Shown here: positions 23,101 through 31,509 of the stretch, piece by piece
How the letters are laid out: every line of letters starts with the position of its first letter
Position numbering within the stretch: position 1 is the first letter of the stretch
Source: Owenia fusiformis
Taxonomy: Eukaryota; Annelida; Polychaeta; Sabellida; Oweniidae
Direction: 5' to 3'
NCBI GenBank assembly: GCA_903813345.2
Contig: CAIIXF020000010.1
Location: 17,063,181 to 17,127,180, forward strand
Length of the DNA stretch: 64,000 nt
Notes under the pieces: model-generated
Databases searched by the model: none
Told to the model about the DNA's origin: nothing
Seen by the model: the letters and a program-made list of their open reading frames with translations, nothing else
Translations under genes and position numbers: made by a program

Positions 23101-25616
23101 AAGGCAACCAATTTGGAATTTCGCCCTAAAATCTTTTCTGTAAAGTCTTGTCTACGAGTTTCCAGGCGAACTATTTGACGGATGGATTTCATTATTTGAA
23201 TGATTATATTAATGAAAATCTCGGACAGCTTAATTTTGGTTATGCTAGGTAAATGTTAATGTGGCAATTTTCCACCCCAGATTCTCGTCTGTAAGATCTT
23301 GTCGACGACTTTTCAGGAGAACCGTTATCGTCAAACGTTTCCAAAGGAACAATTTGATGGATTTCAAATTTTCCGGGACGAGTATTCTTTGTATGCAAAT
23401 CTCAAACTGATTAGTTTTTTGGGCATTCTTGGTAAGTGTTAAGCCGGCGCGGCCATTTTTTATTTGTCCATCCTAAATCTAGACTTCAAAGTCTTTCAGG
23501 CGAGCCATTTGAAAAGATCATATGCAACATTTTTAGGGATGGTTTGTATGCAAATCTCGAAAGGATTAGTTTTTGGGCATTCCGGGTTTCCCAGTTTAGT
23601 GCATGGTCGCACGAGTGGGCAATTTTCAGTGTTTCTTGGCCTCCTTATTGTAGAAATCAGCCGTGCCAAGATTTAATTTTGTAGACATAATTTTCAAAAT
23701 TTACCTTCTCCACACTGTATGTTACTGGGGTTGCTACGTAGTCAACAGTAGGTTTGACACGTGCCTCATACATTTCCCTTGTGGTATTAATCACCTACAA
23801 ATAGGATATACAGGGTGTCTCAAAAAAATGTACCCAAAAGTATATCAAGAGCACAGATAAACCAATCAATATTTTCAGACATTTTTTGCAGGGTCATGTA
23901 GCCGAAACATGAAAGTTTTCTCCCCAATACACCATTTTTATTTCAGTCTTGTTTTTTGATGCTTTAACCATTTACCTTATACACCTTATAATCGATTTGA
24001 ACGACAGGCTGTATCCTTACTGTTAGATTGTTCATCACATTTGATAATAATTCCGGTGGAATGTTTTGGATTTCTCTTTGGATGTTGCCCTTAAGTTGCT
24101 TTAGAGCTTTTTGCTTGGAATGAGCATTAAAACACTCCTTCAAATAGCCACAGAGAAAGATGTTTGAGGATGACGATGGCAGAACAAATACAGATAATCA
24201 GGTCAATTATCGGCAAATGATTCAGGAGTTACCTTCCAGAGTTAGGCAGGCTAGCCTGGAGACCAAATGATATCCAAACGAAAACACAGTGGTCTCGAAT
24301 TGATACATCAAACAAAACCTACACTAGAATCCCAACCAATGCAGTTTCTTGAACCTCTGACCTCTCTGTATAAGGGGGCTATAAGACATTGTGAGGGCCT
24401 CCCTAGTCACCATATTTGATGGCCCATACTTTTTTCTCTGAGGCTATTTGAAGGACCATTTTTATGCTAAACCCAAGCAAAGAGACCAAGAACAACTTAA
24501 GACCAGCATCCGAACAGAAATCAAAACATTCCACCAGATATATCAAATGTGGTGAACAATGTAAGAGTAAGGATGCAGACTGTCATCGAAATATGAGGTT
24601 ACATTGAATATGTGGTGTAAAAGTTAACGGGTTAAAGTATCAAAAAGGCAAAACTGAATTAAAAATTGTGTATAGGGGAAAAAACTTTCATCTTTTATCT
24701 GCAAGGCCATGCAAAAAATGTCTGAAAATATTGATTGATTTGTCTATGGTGCTGATATACTTTTGGGTACATTTTTTGAGACACCCTATATATATAAATA
24801 AATAAATACATGTTGCTGCAACTGCTACCATGATAAACAATTGGATCAGCTACAGCAGGACATAATTGAATTAAAATACAACATTTGCGGTATTAAGAAA
24901 TGAATAAAAAGTTGGAATGATTCACATATATGTATTTGAATATTTTGTGTTATTAGTATACTGTATATATTTAAGCAAATACGTATATTTCCATAATCTG
25001 ATCTTGGGGAATAATGGTGAGATGCCAGAAGGTGTTGAGAAAGACCTGTGGTCTGGAGAATGGATGTATGAAGAAAATTTGTTCTGTGATATGAAGGATG
25101 GAATGTCATACGATGAAAACGTTAATCTTCTAATGAACTTACCTCCTCAGTGGGTGACTTGACAACAGGGAAGCTTTCTTCTAGCTTGTTCAAGGATGTC
25201 ATTCCAAGAGAATTCAGTTTACTCACTATAAAATATAAAACATGTTCAATGGCCATAATTGTATTCCTAAAAATCACTGGTGTACAAAGTGACATACTTA
25301 TTTCCCATAAAAACGATAATGGGAAAATCATTGAAAGGTTGTGTATTCAGCTTATTTGTATTGAATATAGCACAGTTGGAAAATCTTAGATAGACTTAAG
25401 GTCAACATTTTTAGATCTACCTTGGGGTTCAAACTTGCTGACAATGGGTAGAGTATGTTGGGCTACTCCTTTCACTCCAGTCTCTGCCATCTCTAGAGTG
25501 GACTTCACCAGACTATTGATGTTTTTGGTTGCCTCATAGGCATTGGTTAGCTGACCCAAAGCTGAGTTTACAAATGGGTACGTAGTCACTCGCGTCAAAA
25601 ATTGCTCTTCCGCCAT
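13858..25616 (-). CDS. PLIN-like: Perilipin-like lipid-droplet protein, gene span (short isoform)
   Basis: Ten exons on the minus strand join in compatible phases from an ATG at 25616 to a TAA at 13858 and give 520 codons, a usual perilipin length. Residues 1-93 carry the family's N-terminal PAT-type signature: a hydrophobic start (FLTRVTTYPFVNSALGQ), then STLEMAETGVKG, LPIVSKFEPQ and LEESFPVV, matching the order known in vertebrate perilipins. Residues 94-156 are amphipathic segments like the family's 11-mer region. Residues 157-409 resemble the C-terminal helical bundle (RRRLYNKAM, KASYYWNEI, AVYSTLTD). The last exon is acidic. Perilipins coat lipid droplets and control lipase access; that role is known for the family and inferred here. 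Exon ends were chosen by GT-AG sites and phase. A 5' non-coding exon is likely near 31.45 kb. The gene also contains a second copy of exons 5-8 further left. Confidence 0.82.
14194..15740. other. Intron between duplicated segments
   Basis: No exon recognised. Stretches near 14740-15010 recur, diverged, at 16860-17070, which supports a tandem duplication of the exon-10 plus array segment. Confidence 0.4.
15745..16285. repeat. GTTAACCTCATGATAG tandem array 2 with terminal hairpin
   Basis: Contains three nearly perfect roughly 57-bp superunits around 15905-16050 (ATATCAGGTTAACCTC, then AGTAGTCATTTTACATAATG), then decayed units, then the CTTGCATCAA / TTGATGCAAG stem at 16217-16281. Confidence 0.75.
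16585..16760 (-). pseudogene. Decayed copy of the acidic exon 10
   Basis: The plus strand carries the exon's landmarks (TCCATGGAAACATGCTCT at 16598, TCCATCTCTGGGTCATGGTC at 16702, GAGTTGTAGTCATTTTCATC) but with deletions that break the frame. It is a third relative of the exons at 13858-14193 and 1-2585. Confidence 0.65.
17735..18355. repeat. GTTAACCTCATGATAG tandem array 3 with terminal hairpin
   Basis: The longest array of the three, units of about 25 bp with AGGTTAACCTCATGATAGAA, ending in the CTTGCATCAA / TTGATGCAAG stem at 18290-18355. It lies in the intron downstream of exon 9. Confidence 0.75.
18767..18889 (-). CDS. PLIN-like: Perilipin-like exon 9
   Basis: A 123-bp phase 0/0 exon, acceptor CTTGCAG, donor GTG/GTAGGT. 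It encodes TQRMREIPTQAIDQVKVELD then YIQETVSHLGEALNSKAAEMV, the likely last amphipathic helix of the bundle. A broken relative lies at about 13495-13592. Confidence 0.8.
19014..19640 (-). mobile_element. 3' fragment of a non-LTR retrotransposon (LINE)
   Basis: The minus strand encodes a reverse-transcriptase C-terminal zinc motif, CPLCHRAVQT interrupted by a MITE, then LQHLLFHCQAVEH, followed by DRDCLLILRTIHAIYEMHRD and a stop. Further 3' are AATAAA and a short ACATAA-type tail (19014-19035), as at LINE 3' ends. The 5' part is missing, so it is a truncated copy. Confidence 0.7.
19395..19551. mobile_element. 157-bp MITE inserted in the LINE fragment
   Basis: Ends CTGAGGCCCAGG and CCGGGCCTCAG are inverted, and the 8-bp sequence GTCTGCAC flanks both sides exactly (19387-19394 and 19552-19559). 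An 8-bp duplication fits hAT-type transposition. Removing the element and one duplication restores the LINE reading frame. Confidence 0.85.
19735..19930 (+). repeat. Dispersed repeat R, copy 2
   Basis: Shares GTGCCAACGGGAAGGT and ACACCAAGGGACATTACATT with the copies at 3185 and 20045. It overlaps no supported gene. Confidence 0.55.
20045..20390 (+). repeat. Dispersed repeat R, copy 3, with a G homopolymer
   Basis: Shares AAAATAGTTACAGAACACAG and CATTACAATACATGTTGAAA with the other copies. A run of 18 G at about 20254-20271 interrupts the block where the others read CCAAGGGACATT. Confidence 0.55.
20778..20911. mobile_element. Palindromic foldback element
   Basis: Two arms of about 60 bp (ATCCTATGATTTACTCGTG… and its inverse ending AAATCATAGGAT) meet at CTCTCGCTACGCTCGCTCG. 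Another inverted pair, CTTTTTATTCCATAGTTA (20488) and TAACTATGGAATAAAAAG (20758), lies outside the left arm. Confidence 0.65.
21183..21347 (-). CDS. PLIN-like: Perilipin-like exon 8 (right copy)
   Basis: A 165-bp phase 0/0 exon with acceptor ATGGCAG and donor GAT/GTAAGT. It encodes TMERRGILLARCLAMQLRRG, then PGSVQERL and SKAVYSTLTD. In perilipins the comparable helix pair carries the 'QGLP…VEELYSTF' motif; the order agrees. A copy lies at 8329-8493. Confidence 0.82.
21632..21802 (-). CDS. PLIN-like: Perilipin-like exon 7 (right copy)
   Basis: A 171-bp phase 0/0 exon. It encodes IQYAQSNLDSAKNKASYYWN followed by a highly charged EEE/AEAKD segment and ends EPKM/GTATAT. The acceptor is ATTGCAG. 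The YYWNEI motif lies where vertebrate perilipins have a tryptophan in the second bundle helix. Confidence 0.85.
22037..22215 (-). CDS. PLIN-like: Perilipin-like exon 6 (right copy)
   Basis: A 179-bp exon encoding SDETCRIEIQ, an acidic linker, then LTGKVRRRLYNKAMSDLTKV and a basic helix ending LNFTVDL. Acceptor ATCACAG, donor TTG/GTACGT. The basic arginine-rich helix corresponds to the start of the perilipin C-terminal bundle. A diverged copy lies at 9517-9704. Confidence 0.85.
22414..22534 (-). CDS. PLIN-like: Perilipin-like exon 5 (right copy)
   Basis: A 121-bp exon with acceptor TTTGTAG and donor GAAA/GTGAGT, phase 0 in and 1 out. It encodes VSDALKTPYGQTVLTGVDTL followed by LGTAEGYVEKYLPDNEPKNE. 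The family has a similar segment between the 11-mer region and the C-terminal bundle. It is near-identical in structure to the exon at 9987-10107. Confidence 0.85.
22853..22951 (-). CDS. PLIN-like: Perilipin-like exon 4
   Basis: A 99-bp phase 0/0 exon encoding VQNLTNFSTEKINDVKEYSA and 13 more residues ending FTNNK, strongly amphipathic and helical. The acceptor is CTATAG. The donor chosen, AAG/GTGCAG, is weak; a donor slightly downstream (TGT/GTAAAG, after 22824) would also keep phase 0 and add ten residues. Confidence 0.7.
23705..23794 (-). CDS. PLIN-like: Perilipin-like exon 3
   Basis: A 90-bp phase 0/0 exon with acceptor TTTGTAG and donor AAG/GTAAAT. It encodes 30 residues (VINTTREMYEARVKPTVDYV then ATPVTYSVEK), an amphipathic segment consistent with the perilipin 11-mer region. 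The mariner-like foldback at 23808-24791 sits only 13 bp upstream of its acceptor. Confidence 0.8.
23808..24791. mobile_element. Tc1/mariner-like foldback element with transposase remnants
   Basis: Begins TACAGGGTGTCTCAAAAAAA and ends with its inverse TTTTTTGAGACACCCTATA; TA flanks fit a TA target site. The inverted similarity reaches about 300 bp inward and includes the transposase 3' end on both arms (AAAACATTCCACC on the right, GGTGGAATGTTTT on the left). On the plus strand 24390-24600 still reads like a mariner-type C-terminus (LRLFEGPF, PKQRDQEQLKTSIRTEIK) but is broken. It lies in the intron just upstream of perilipin exon 3. Confidence 0.75.
25143..25225 (-). CDS. PLIN-like: Perilipin-like exon 2 (end of PAT domain)
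   Basis: An 83-bp exon between acceptor TTTTATAG and donor GAG/GTAAGT. It encodes SKLNSLGMTSLNKLEESFPV and KSPTEE, matching the perilipin stretch that ends in a 'LEERLP-L' type motif. It enters in phase 1 and leaves in phase 0. Confidence 0.85.
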
Positions 25617-25646
25617 TTTATCTTCGAGCTGCTTTCCTCTCATTCG
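25421..25646 (-). CDS. PLIN-like: Perilipin-like exon 1 (first coding exon, PAT domain)
   Basis: The exon starts after an acceptor CTTTCAG and ends at CCCCAAG/GTAGAT (phase 1). Two in-frame ATGs exist, at 25643 and 25616. The second has the better context (AAAATGG) and gives MAEEQFLTRV, so it is preferred; the first would add nine residues. The exon encodes residues 1-65, including STLEMAETGVKG and LPIVSKFEPQ, the most diagnostic perilipin (PAT) motifs in the window. Confidence 0.85.
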
Positions 25647-25950
25647 CTGAAAGTAAAGTTCTCAATGAGATTCGCTAGGGGATGGTGAGAAATTAGGCGA
25701 ATATACTTCATGTAATATAATTTGTTTGTCTGAAGATGATTTGCAAGTGTTATGCAATTGGCTTTCTCGGAAAGCTCATCATAGAAATAACCCTATAGAA
25801 CTCAAAATCAAATATTTAGATTCCACATTGCGGATCTAGTGTGATTGACAAATACAGATCTTGTCAAAAAGATGTCGCTTACATTAAAATTCATTTATTA
25901 CATAAATATACATTTGTTACTTTACAAAACTTTGGCAAGCAAGCATTTAA

Positions 25951-26634
25951 TGGCCTAGTCACATAGCCCGGCCGATGAGGTTACGATGAGCCAGCGATGC
26001 AATTTTCACCGAACTCGGCCGAACACCGGCCGGACACCGGCCGGACATCCGTGGCGTTTGTTGCTTAAAACCGCATCGGTGGTAGCTCGGTGAAATTTTA
26101 ACTTCGGAGTTAAATTTCACCGGGCTCTCACCGAGCTCCCTCATCATGTCATCGCAGCCCCATCATAACCACATCGGAAAACACGTCGGCCGGTGAACGG
26201 CCGAGTATCGGCCGGTGTCCCGTGCATCTGAGACAACCAGAGGACGAGGTTTTTTAACGGACAGCGGCCGAGCTCCGACCAAGCTCCGGCCGATGTGGGA
26301 CAGAGCATCGGCCGGTCACTGTTCAAAGCCCGTTAACAACCCGGCCGGCGATCGCACGGTGTCCTGTTACCTGCTCGGGTACCGGCCGTATTCCTTCCGA
26401 TGTCCGGCCGACCTCCGGCCGGTAGTTGCTGCCACATCGGCAGAAAAAAACTACCATTTTGAGACAGACTCCGTACGGTCACCGGCCGGTGTTCGGTCGG
26501 TCGCCTGAAGATGTCCGGACGGAGTCCGTTCACGTCACCGAGCTCTGCTTCCGATGAGGAGAGCTCGGTGGCACCAAAAAAATCCACCGAGCTCTACCGA
26601 TGCCGGACATCGGCCGGGCTATGTGACTAGACCA
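25951..26634. mobile_element. GC-rich MITE with 28-bp inverted ends
   Basis: The ends CTAGTCACATAGCCCGGCCG and its inverse are almost perfect. The interior is far richer in G+C than its surroundings and repeats CGGCCGG many times. TAA occurs on both outer sides, which would fit a 3-bp TWA target duplication, but this is weak. Open frames inside it are compositional artefacts. Confidence 0.75.
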
Positions 26635-27393
26635 TAACACTGGAACAGAGTTAATGAAACAAAAAAAACATTTTCATATTCAGACATCAGTATTTTTGCA
26701 GAGATCGCTGATGACAAACACCCAGACACCCAGACAAACATTCATACTCGTTTCCCAGTTTGATTTTCAATCAATGTACACATCATACCTTGGAAAGTCA
26801 AGATGACAAACATTACCAAATCAAAAACAGTTACGATCTTACAAAAAACATAGTCACTCCCGTTAGTTTTTGTAAGTCGAAATACTGAATTCTGCAAGTG
26901 ATATAGGTGAATTTTGATAAGAAAAAATTACTCGGCATATTTTTTCACACGTAGAAAATCAAAAACATTTCAAGTTATGAAAATAAAGTCTTAAAGCATT
27001 CTCATAGCAAGGAGGATTGGCCTAGGGACGTAACTCGCCGGATATTTTCCAAGAATGAAATTGTCAGAATGTCGTATTTTTGACATTTATAAATTCATAA
27101 TCAACAGTCCAAAAGATTCGAACTCATATATCTCGATCACTTCTTGTATGGTTTGGAATTTCTCGTCTGGAAATTAGACTAAAATTCGCGACTCAAATTC
27201 TGAAGTGAACAATAGCGGCTGTTTGAATTCGAATTTTGTAATCAAGACATCTCCCTCCACATGGCAGAGTATCGAGTTGGAACCCTGGAGACAATCTTCC
27301 TTGCATGCGAACCATACACAATTGAAAGAACTTTTTTAAAGACGCCAGATAAACTTTCAAATCGGTCCCACCATTTTCCACATGTAACTCGTC

Positions 27394-27539
27394 TTATGCC
27401 TGGGTCACATTTGCTCCGATCCATCGGCCGGCGTCCGGCCGATTGAGTGTTTTGTTCGAATATTGTATTCAATTTTGAAGAAAATACTCAATCGGCCAGG
27501 CGACATTATGAAAATCGGAGCAAATGTGACCAGGGCATA
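27394..27539. mobile_element. Short MITE related to the 25951 element
   Basis: 146 bp with inverted ends TTATGCCTGGGTCACATTTG / CAAATGTGACCAGGGCATAA and an internal inverted ATCGGCCGG / CAATCGGCC. The GTCACAT and CGGCCGAT blocks are shared with the larger element, so they probably form one family. Confidence 0.75.
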
Positions 27540-28429
27540 AACCTTATTATTCAATTTTTAAAAGATTGCAAAACATAAATTCATAGCTTGAATATAATAT
27601 AAGTATTTCCTGTAGAACTAATAGAATAGAATATTTATTTATGATGACTGATTGTATACTCAATGCTTGTTTTGCGTGCAGGAAACAGGTAATGTCAAGT
27701 TAAATCTAATAGGGCGACGTGACTTGCTTGCACTTTACTATTCAATTTACTTTCAATCATATCCGATTCAGAGTTTACAGTGATATTGTAATACCACGGA
27801 ATATAAGTTGACACATCAAAAGGACCAAAATTGAATAACAAGATAACAATTGTGAAATGCCACAGGCTTTTATTACCAAATATGAAGAAAACAAGTTTAT
27901 TTGTTCTTTGAGTTAAAAGCAAGAACTGAACCCTGGGAACAGACTATGGCCTTGAATAAAAGTACGAGTAAAGACTGCTGGGGTATGTTTTCAATAATTG
28001 AAATCTCCAGGTCTTTACATTTCCTTATCAGGGTTTCCCTTAAAGAATGCATTCTCGGCAGCGCATTCTCTACCAATGGTGACGACTGTGAACTATGAAC
28101 CCATCTTCCCCCCTCCCCATATTAGAGATCTCTCAAAATAAATTGTGTCCACAATAATATTTTAAATCGTCAATGTCGAGATTCATAAACATTTTGAGAT
28201 ATGAAAATATTGTTGAAGAGATTGTATTTTTTGTAATACATACAAGGGGTTGCTAACTACAAGAATGGGTTGTCGTTCGAGATGGCTATGGCCCAGGGAA
28301 CACACGTTCGCTAAGTTTGCTAAGGCGCGCTAATTTCCGAGGCGTTCGTTAGGCTGTTTAGTTTTTTGCCAGTGTATTCATGGGGTGTCCCAGATTCTAG
28401 CTTTGAATGCATTTCCCGCTTGTAACGCG

Positions 28430-28565
28430 TGGGGGTAATTTGGGCGAGGACACACCATTGGTCCAAATCCAAATTGTCCGAATCCCATTGGTCAAAATCC
28501 CAATCGTACGAATCCCATTTATCCGAATCCCAAATCGACCGAATAATAATGGTCCGAAACCCCGC
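28430..28565. repeat. TCCGAATCCCATTGG repeat array (inverse orientation)
   Basis: Imperfect units of about 16 bp (CCGAATCCCATTGGTCAAAA…). It is the reverse complement of the units at 29510 and 30770. Confidence 0.7.
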
Positions 28566-29509
28566 CTAGTAACGCTTAATTTTGATATCAAGAAAAAGCA
28601 TGCAAGAAATGTGTGAACGTGGAATAAAACATCACAATAAATCAATTCTGCGTTTACGTGTAGCAGTGTTTATTGTAAACATTATGTTTAGCATTTAATC
28701 TTTGTATTCTTTGTTGCCACTTTAACAGGTTAAGTCAACGTAGGGCTTTATTTCTAATTATAGTTCTTGAAATATTTAAACAAACATAAAATATGAATCA
28801 TCAATTGACCTTATTTATTCCTTGTTTGGATGAAATGCCCACTAAAGCAGAAAGCGTTGGACAAACCCGCCATTTTGAATATTATAAATGTGATATTTGG
28901 ACGTCTTGATAAAAGGTTGTAAATTCGGAAATATAAAAGATATGTGGCTGAAATTCATATCATTTATTTTTCAATGTATGTTTAATAAGTGGACAATTTT
29001 TAAAAAAAAATCACCCATGCCTCGACAAAATCTCATGAGCTCTAGGACACGGCCTTGTACACATTTAGCTGAGACACAACGACCCAGATTCTACGGGACG
29101 TTTAAAACATTGCAGCATACAAAACGTCTCTTCTGCGATTATTTTGTTCCATTTCAGATACCTTTAAACGAATCTAAGACACCATTTGAAAACTCGAATT
29201 GGGTTCAACCATGGGCTTTCAAAATGTCCATGATTCAACGGGAAAGCGAGTCGTGTGCTTCTAGAACTGATTCTTTTCAACAATTAATTTGAATGTTAAA
29301 ACTAGATCCGTGATTATCCAACATACAAAGGTATCATTTTCGTGTTTGCCGTAACTTTACACGCGTATCAGTACAAATAGGAGAGAACTGTCATTTGCGT
29401 AGATTTGGTCGATGAAATTGAATGTAAGTTTTTGATACGTTGAGCTAAAACGTTATCATGCAAAGCCTTTCTATCATGATATTTTTATGTGGTCCCTCGG
29501 AAAATATCA

Positions 29510-29705
29510 AATCGACAATTCGGACAAATGGGATTCAGACCATTTAAAATTCGGACGATGGGATTCGGACAAACGGGATTCTGACCAATGAGATTCGGAC
29601 GAATGGGATTCTGACAAATGGGATTCAGACCATTTTAAATTCTGACGATTGGATTCGAAAAACGGGATTCTGACCAATGAGATTCGGACGAATAGGATCC
29701 TGACC
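29510..29705. repeat. GGGATTCGGACAAATG repeat array
   Basis: Twelve or so units of 16-17 bp, core GGGATTCGGACNAATG, with every third or fourth unit reading CATTTTAAATTCGGACGA. Same family as the arrays at 28430 and 30770. Confidence 0.75.
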
Positions 29706-30769
29706 ATAACCAGAAATCCATACAGAAAGTCAGACATTGGCTTATCTTCTAATTGCCCCATTACTGAGATTGCTTATCATCGCTAGCATCGTTACCAGTG
29801 AAACTTATACTCCTCTCCTACCATTCACTATTAGGGCCTGCTACTCTGAGTACAGAGTATTGTATTACAGCATGCTAGCAGCATAGACGCTGGATGATTT
29901 TGAGGTTATACATAGTGGCACTGTAACTCAATAACTTGTGTCCCTGATTCTGAATAAATGTAATAAAGGATGCCTGCAGTTAAAGTTAAGTTTTTTACGA
30001 GACCTAATTCTATCACAGTAACTTCCTTCACATGTTCGATCGCCAGTAAACATTCACACAAAATGACAGAATTAGGGAAAAGAACAAGGAAAGCTCCATA
30101 AATGTATGGGGATTGGGAGGTCATGGGCTAACAGTGCAAGATCTTAACGTTTTGTATTTGAATTTATAGCTAGAATAATGGGTGCATTTGACTTTTTAAC
30201 CCAAATTGATGTTTGATGCACTAAAAAGTTTTACTAATTGCTTTAGTTGTTTTGACGATTTATATAATAAATTCATAATGCACAAAAATTCCGGACTAAA
30301 ATCAGCTGTTCTTCAGTCTGGTTTGTTTTGGTACACTTTGTATCTTACTGTACTTAGTCTACTAAATTGATTTCAAGAACTGGTATACGTGAGATTTAAT
30401 GCAGGATATTTCATACAGACTATAAACTACCACCTTTGATTAAAGTGTGTATGCTGATTTGCGCATTCCCTCACTTTCTTCAAAAAATAGAGAATAATTT
30501 CAAAATTACATGAGGAGAAACACACTCGGACATGTGCCACAACATAGTATATATTCAGTCTTATTTATAATATATTTCACTCTGGAATTACGCACAATGA
30601 TGGTTGTATTTTATCTACAAGTAGGCTACATCTTGTTAGAGGTGAAAACAGCTTCAAGTTTCAACAGAGCTGCTTGGAGCACTTCTAATCAGTTGTGTTG
30701 ACAGCTCTCCTACATTAGCGGGTCTATTACTGATAAAGAAAGTGTCTGCTCTTTTCTGGAAATGCATTT

Positions 30770-31095
30770 TAAATTCGGACGAACGGGATTCGGACAAATG
30801 AAATTCGGACGAATGGGATCCTGACAAATGGGATTTGGACTATTTTAAATTCGGACGATGGGATTTGGACGATCGGGATTCGGACAAATGAAATTCGGAC
30901 GAATGGGATCCTGACAAATGGGATTCGGACCATTTTAAATTCGGACGATGGGATTCGAAGAACGGGATTCGGACAAATGAAATTCGGACGAATGGGATCC
31001 AGACAAATGGGATTCGGACCATTTGAATTCGGACGATGGGATTCGGACGATTGGGATTCCGACCAATGTGATTCGGACCAATTGAACGACCCCGG
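30770..31095. repeat. GGGATTCGGACAAATG repeat array, longest copy
   Basis: About twenty units with a higher-order block of roughly 105 bp (…GACCATTTTAAATTCGGACGA…) present nearly three times. It lies just downstream, in minus-strand sense, of the presumed perilipin promoter. Confidence 0.75.
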
Positions 31096-31436
31096 TTTTA
31101 ACTTTTTTATATATCTTCTTTTTATATCTTTAACAACTTTATGTAAATTTTGTACTCATCATTATGGTATAAAAGATGCATACACATAATACTCCTCCTT
31201 TCGCAATTATTTGTAAGATTATCCTTTAATTGACCCCAATCTCATTTTAGAATTTCATAATCTGTGATCTTCTGATCTAAGATTGTGAATGTGATTTTAC
31301 CGACTTTAATTTCTAGAAAATTATTTTGTAAACAAGTTGTCTACAAGTCTCAGTAAATTAAATTTGTCTTTTACAATGCTATCATTAATTTCATGTTCCT
31401 TATAACAAAGTATTGAATTATAAAGCAAATACTTAC

Positions 31437-31508
31437 ATGTATCAGAAAGCTGCGATTTGTACGAATCGTAGAAATCGGTGATACAAGCGTTTTGCTCTGT
31501 CTTTTATA
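31437..31508 (-). promoter_or_regulatory. Probable promoter and 5' non-coding exon of the perilipin-like gene
   Basis: On the minus strand TATAAAAG (31508-31501) is followed about 30 bp later by a short stretch ending in a strong donor ACAT/GTAAGTATT at 31437. This is the arrangement expected of a TATA promoter with a small first exon, and the first coding exon at 25646 begins with an acceptor and so needs such an exon. Linking the two is inference. Confidence 0.4.
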
Positions 31509-31509
31509 C

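Noticed and set aside
26144-26587. Open frames in the GC-rich stretch
   Set aside because: High G+C removes stop codons by chance; the stretch is bounded by inverted ends and is a mobile element.
27695-27922. Minus-strand ORF similar to one at 33453-33671
   Set aside because: The similarity is at DNA level (AACAAGATAACAATTGTG block) and reflects a shared repeat, not a protein family.
28897-29292. 131-codon plus-strand ORF
   Set aside because: No recognisable domain, weak start context and AT-rich repeat surroundings; not supported as a gene.
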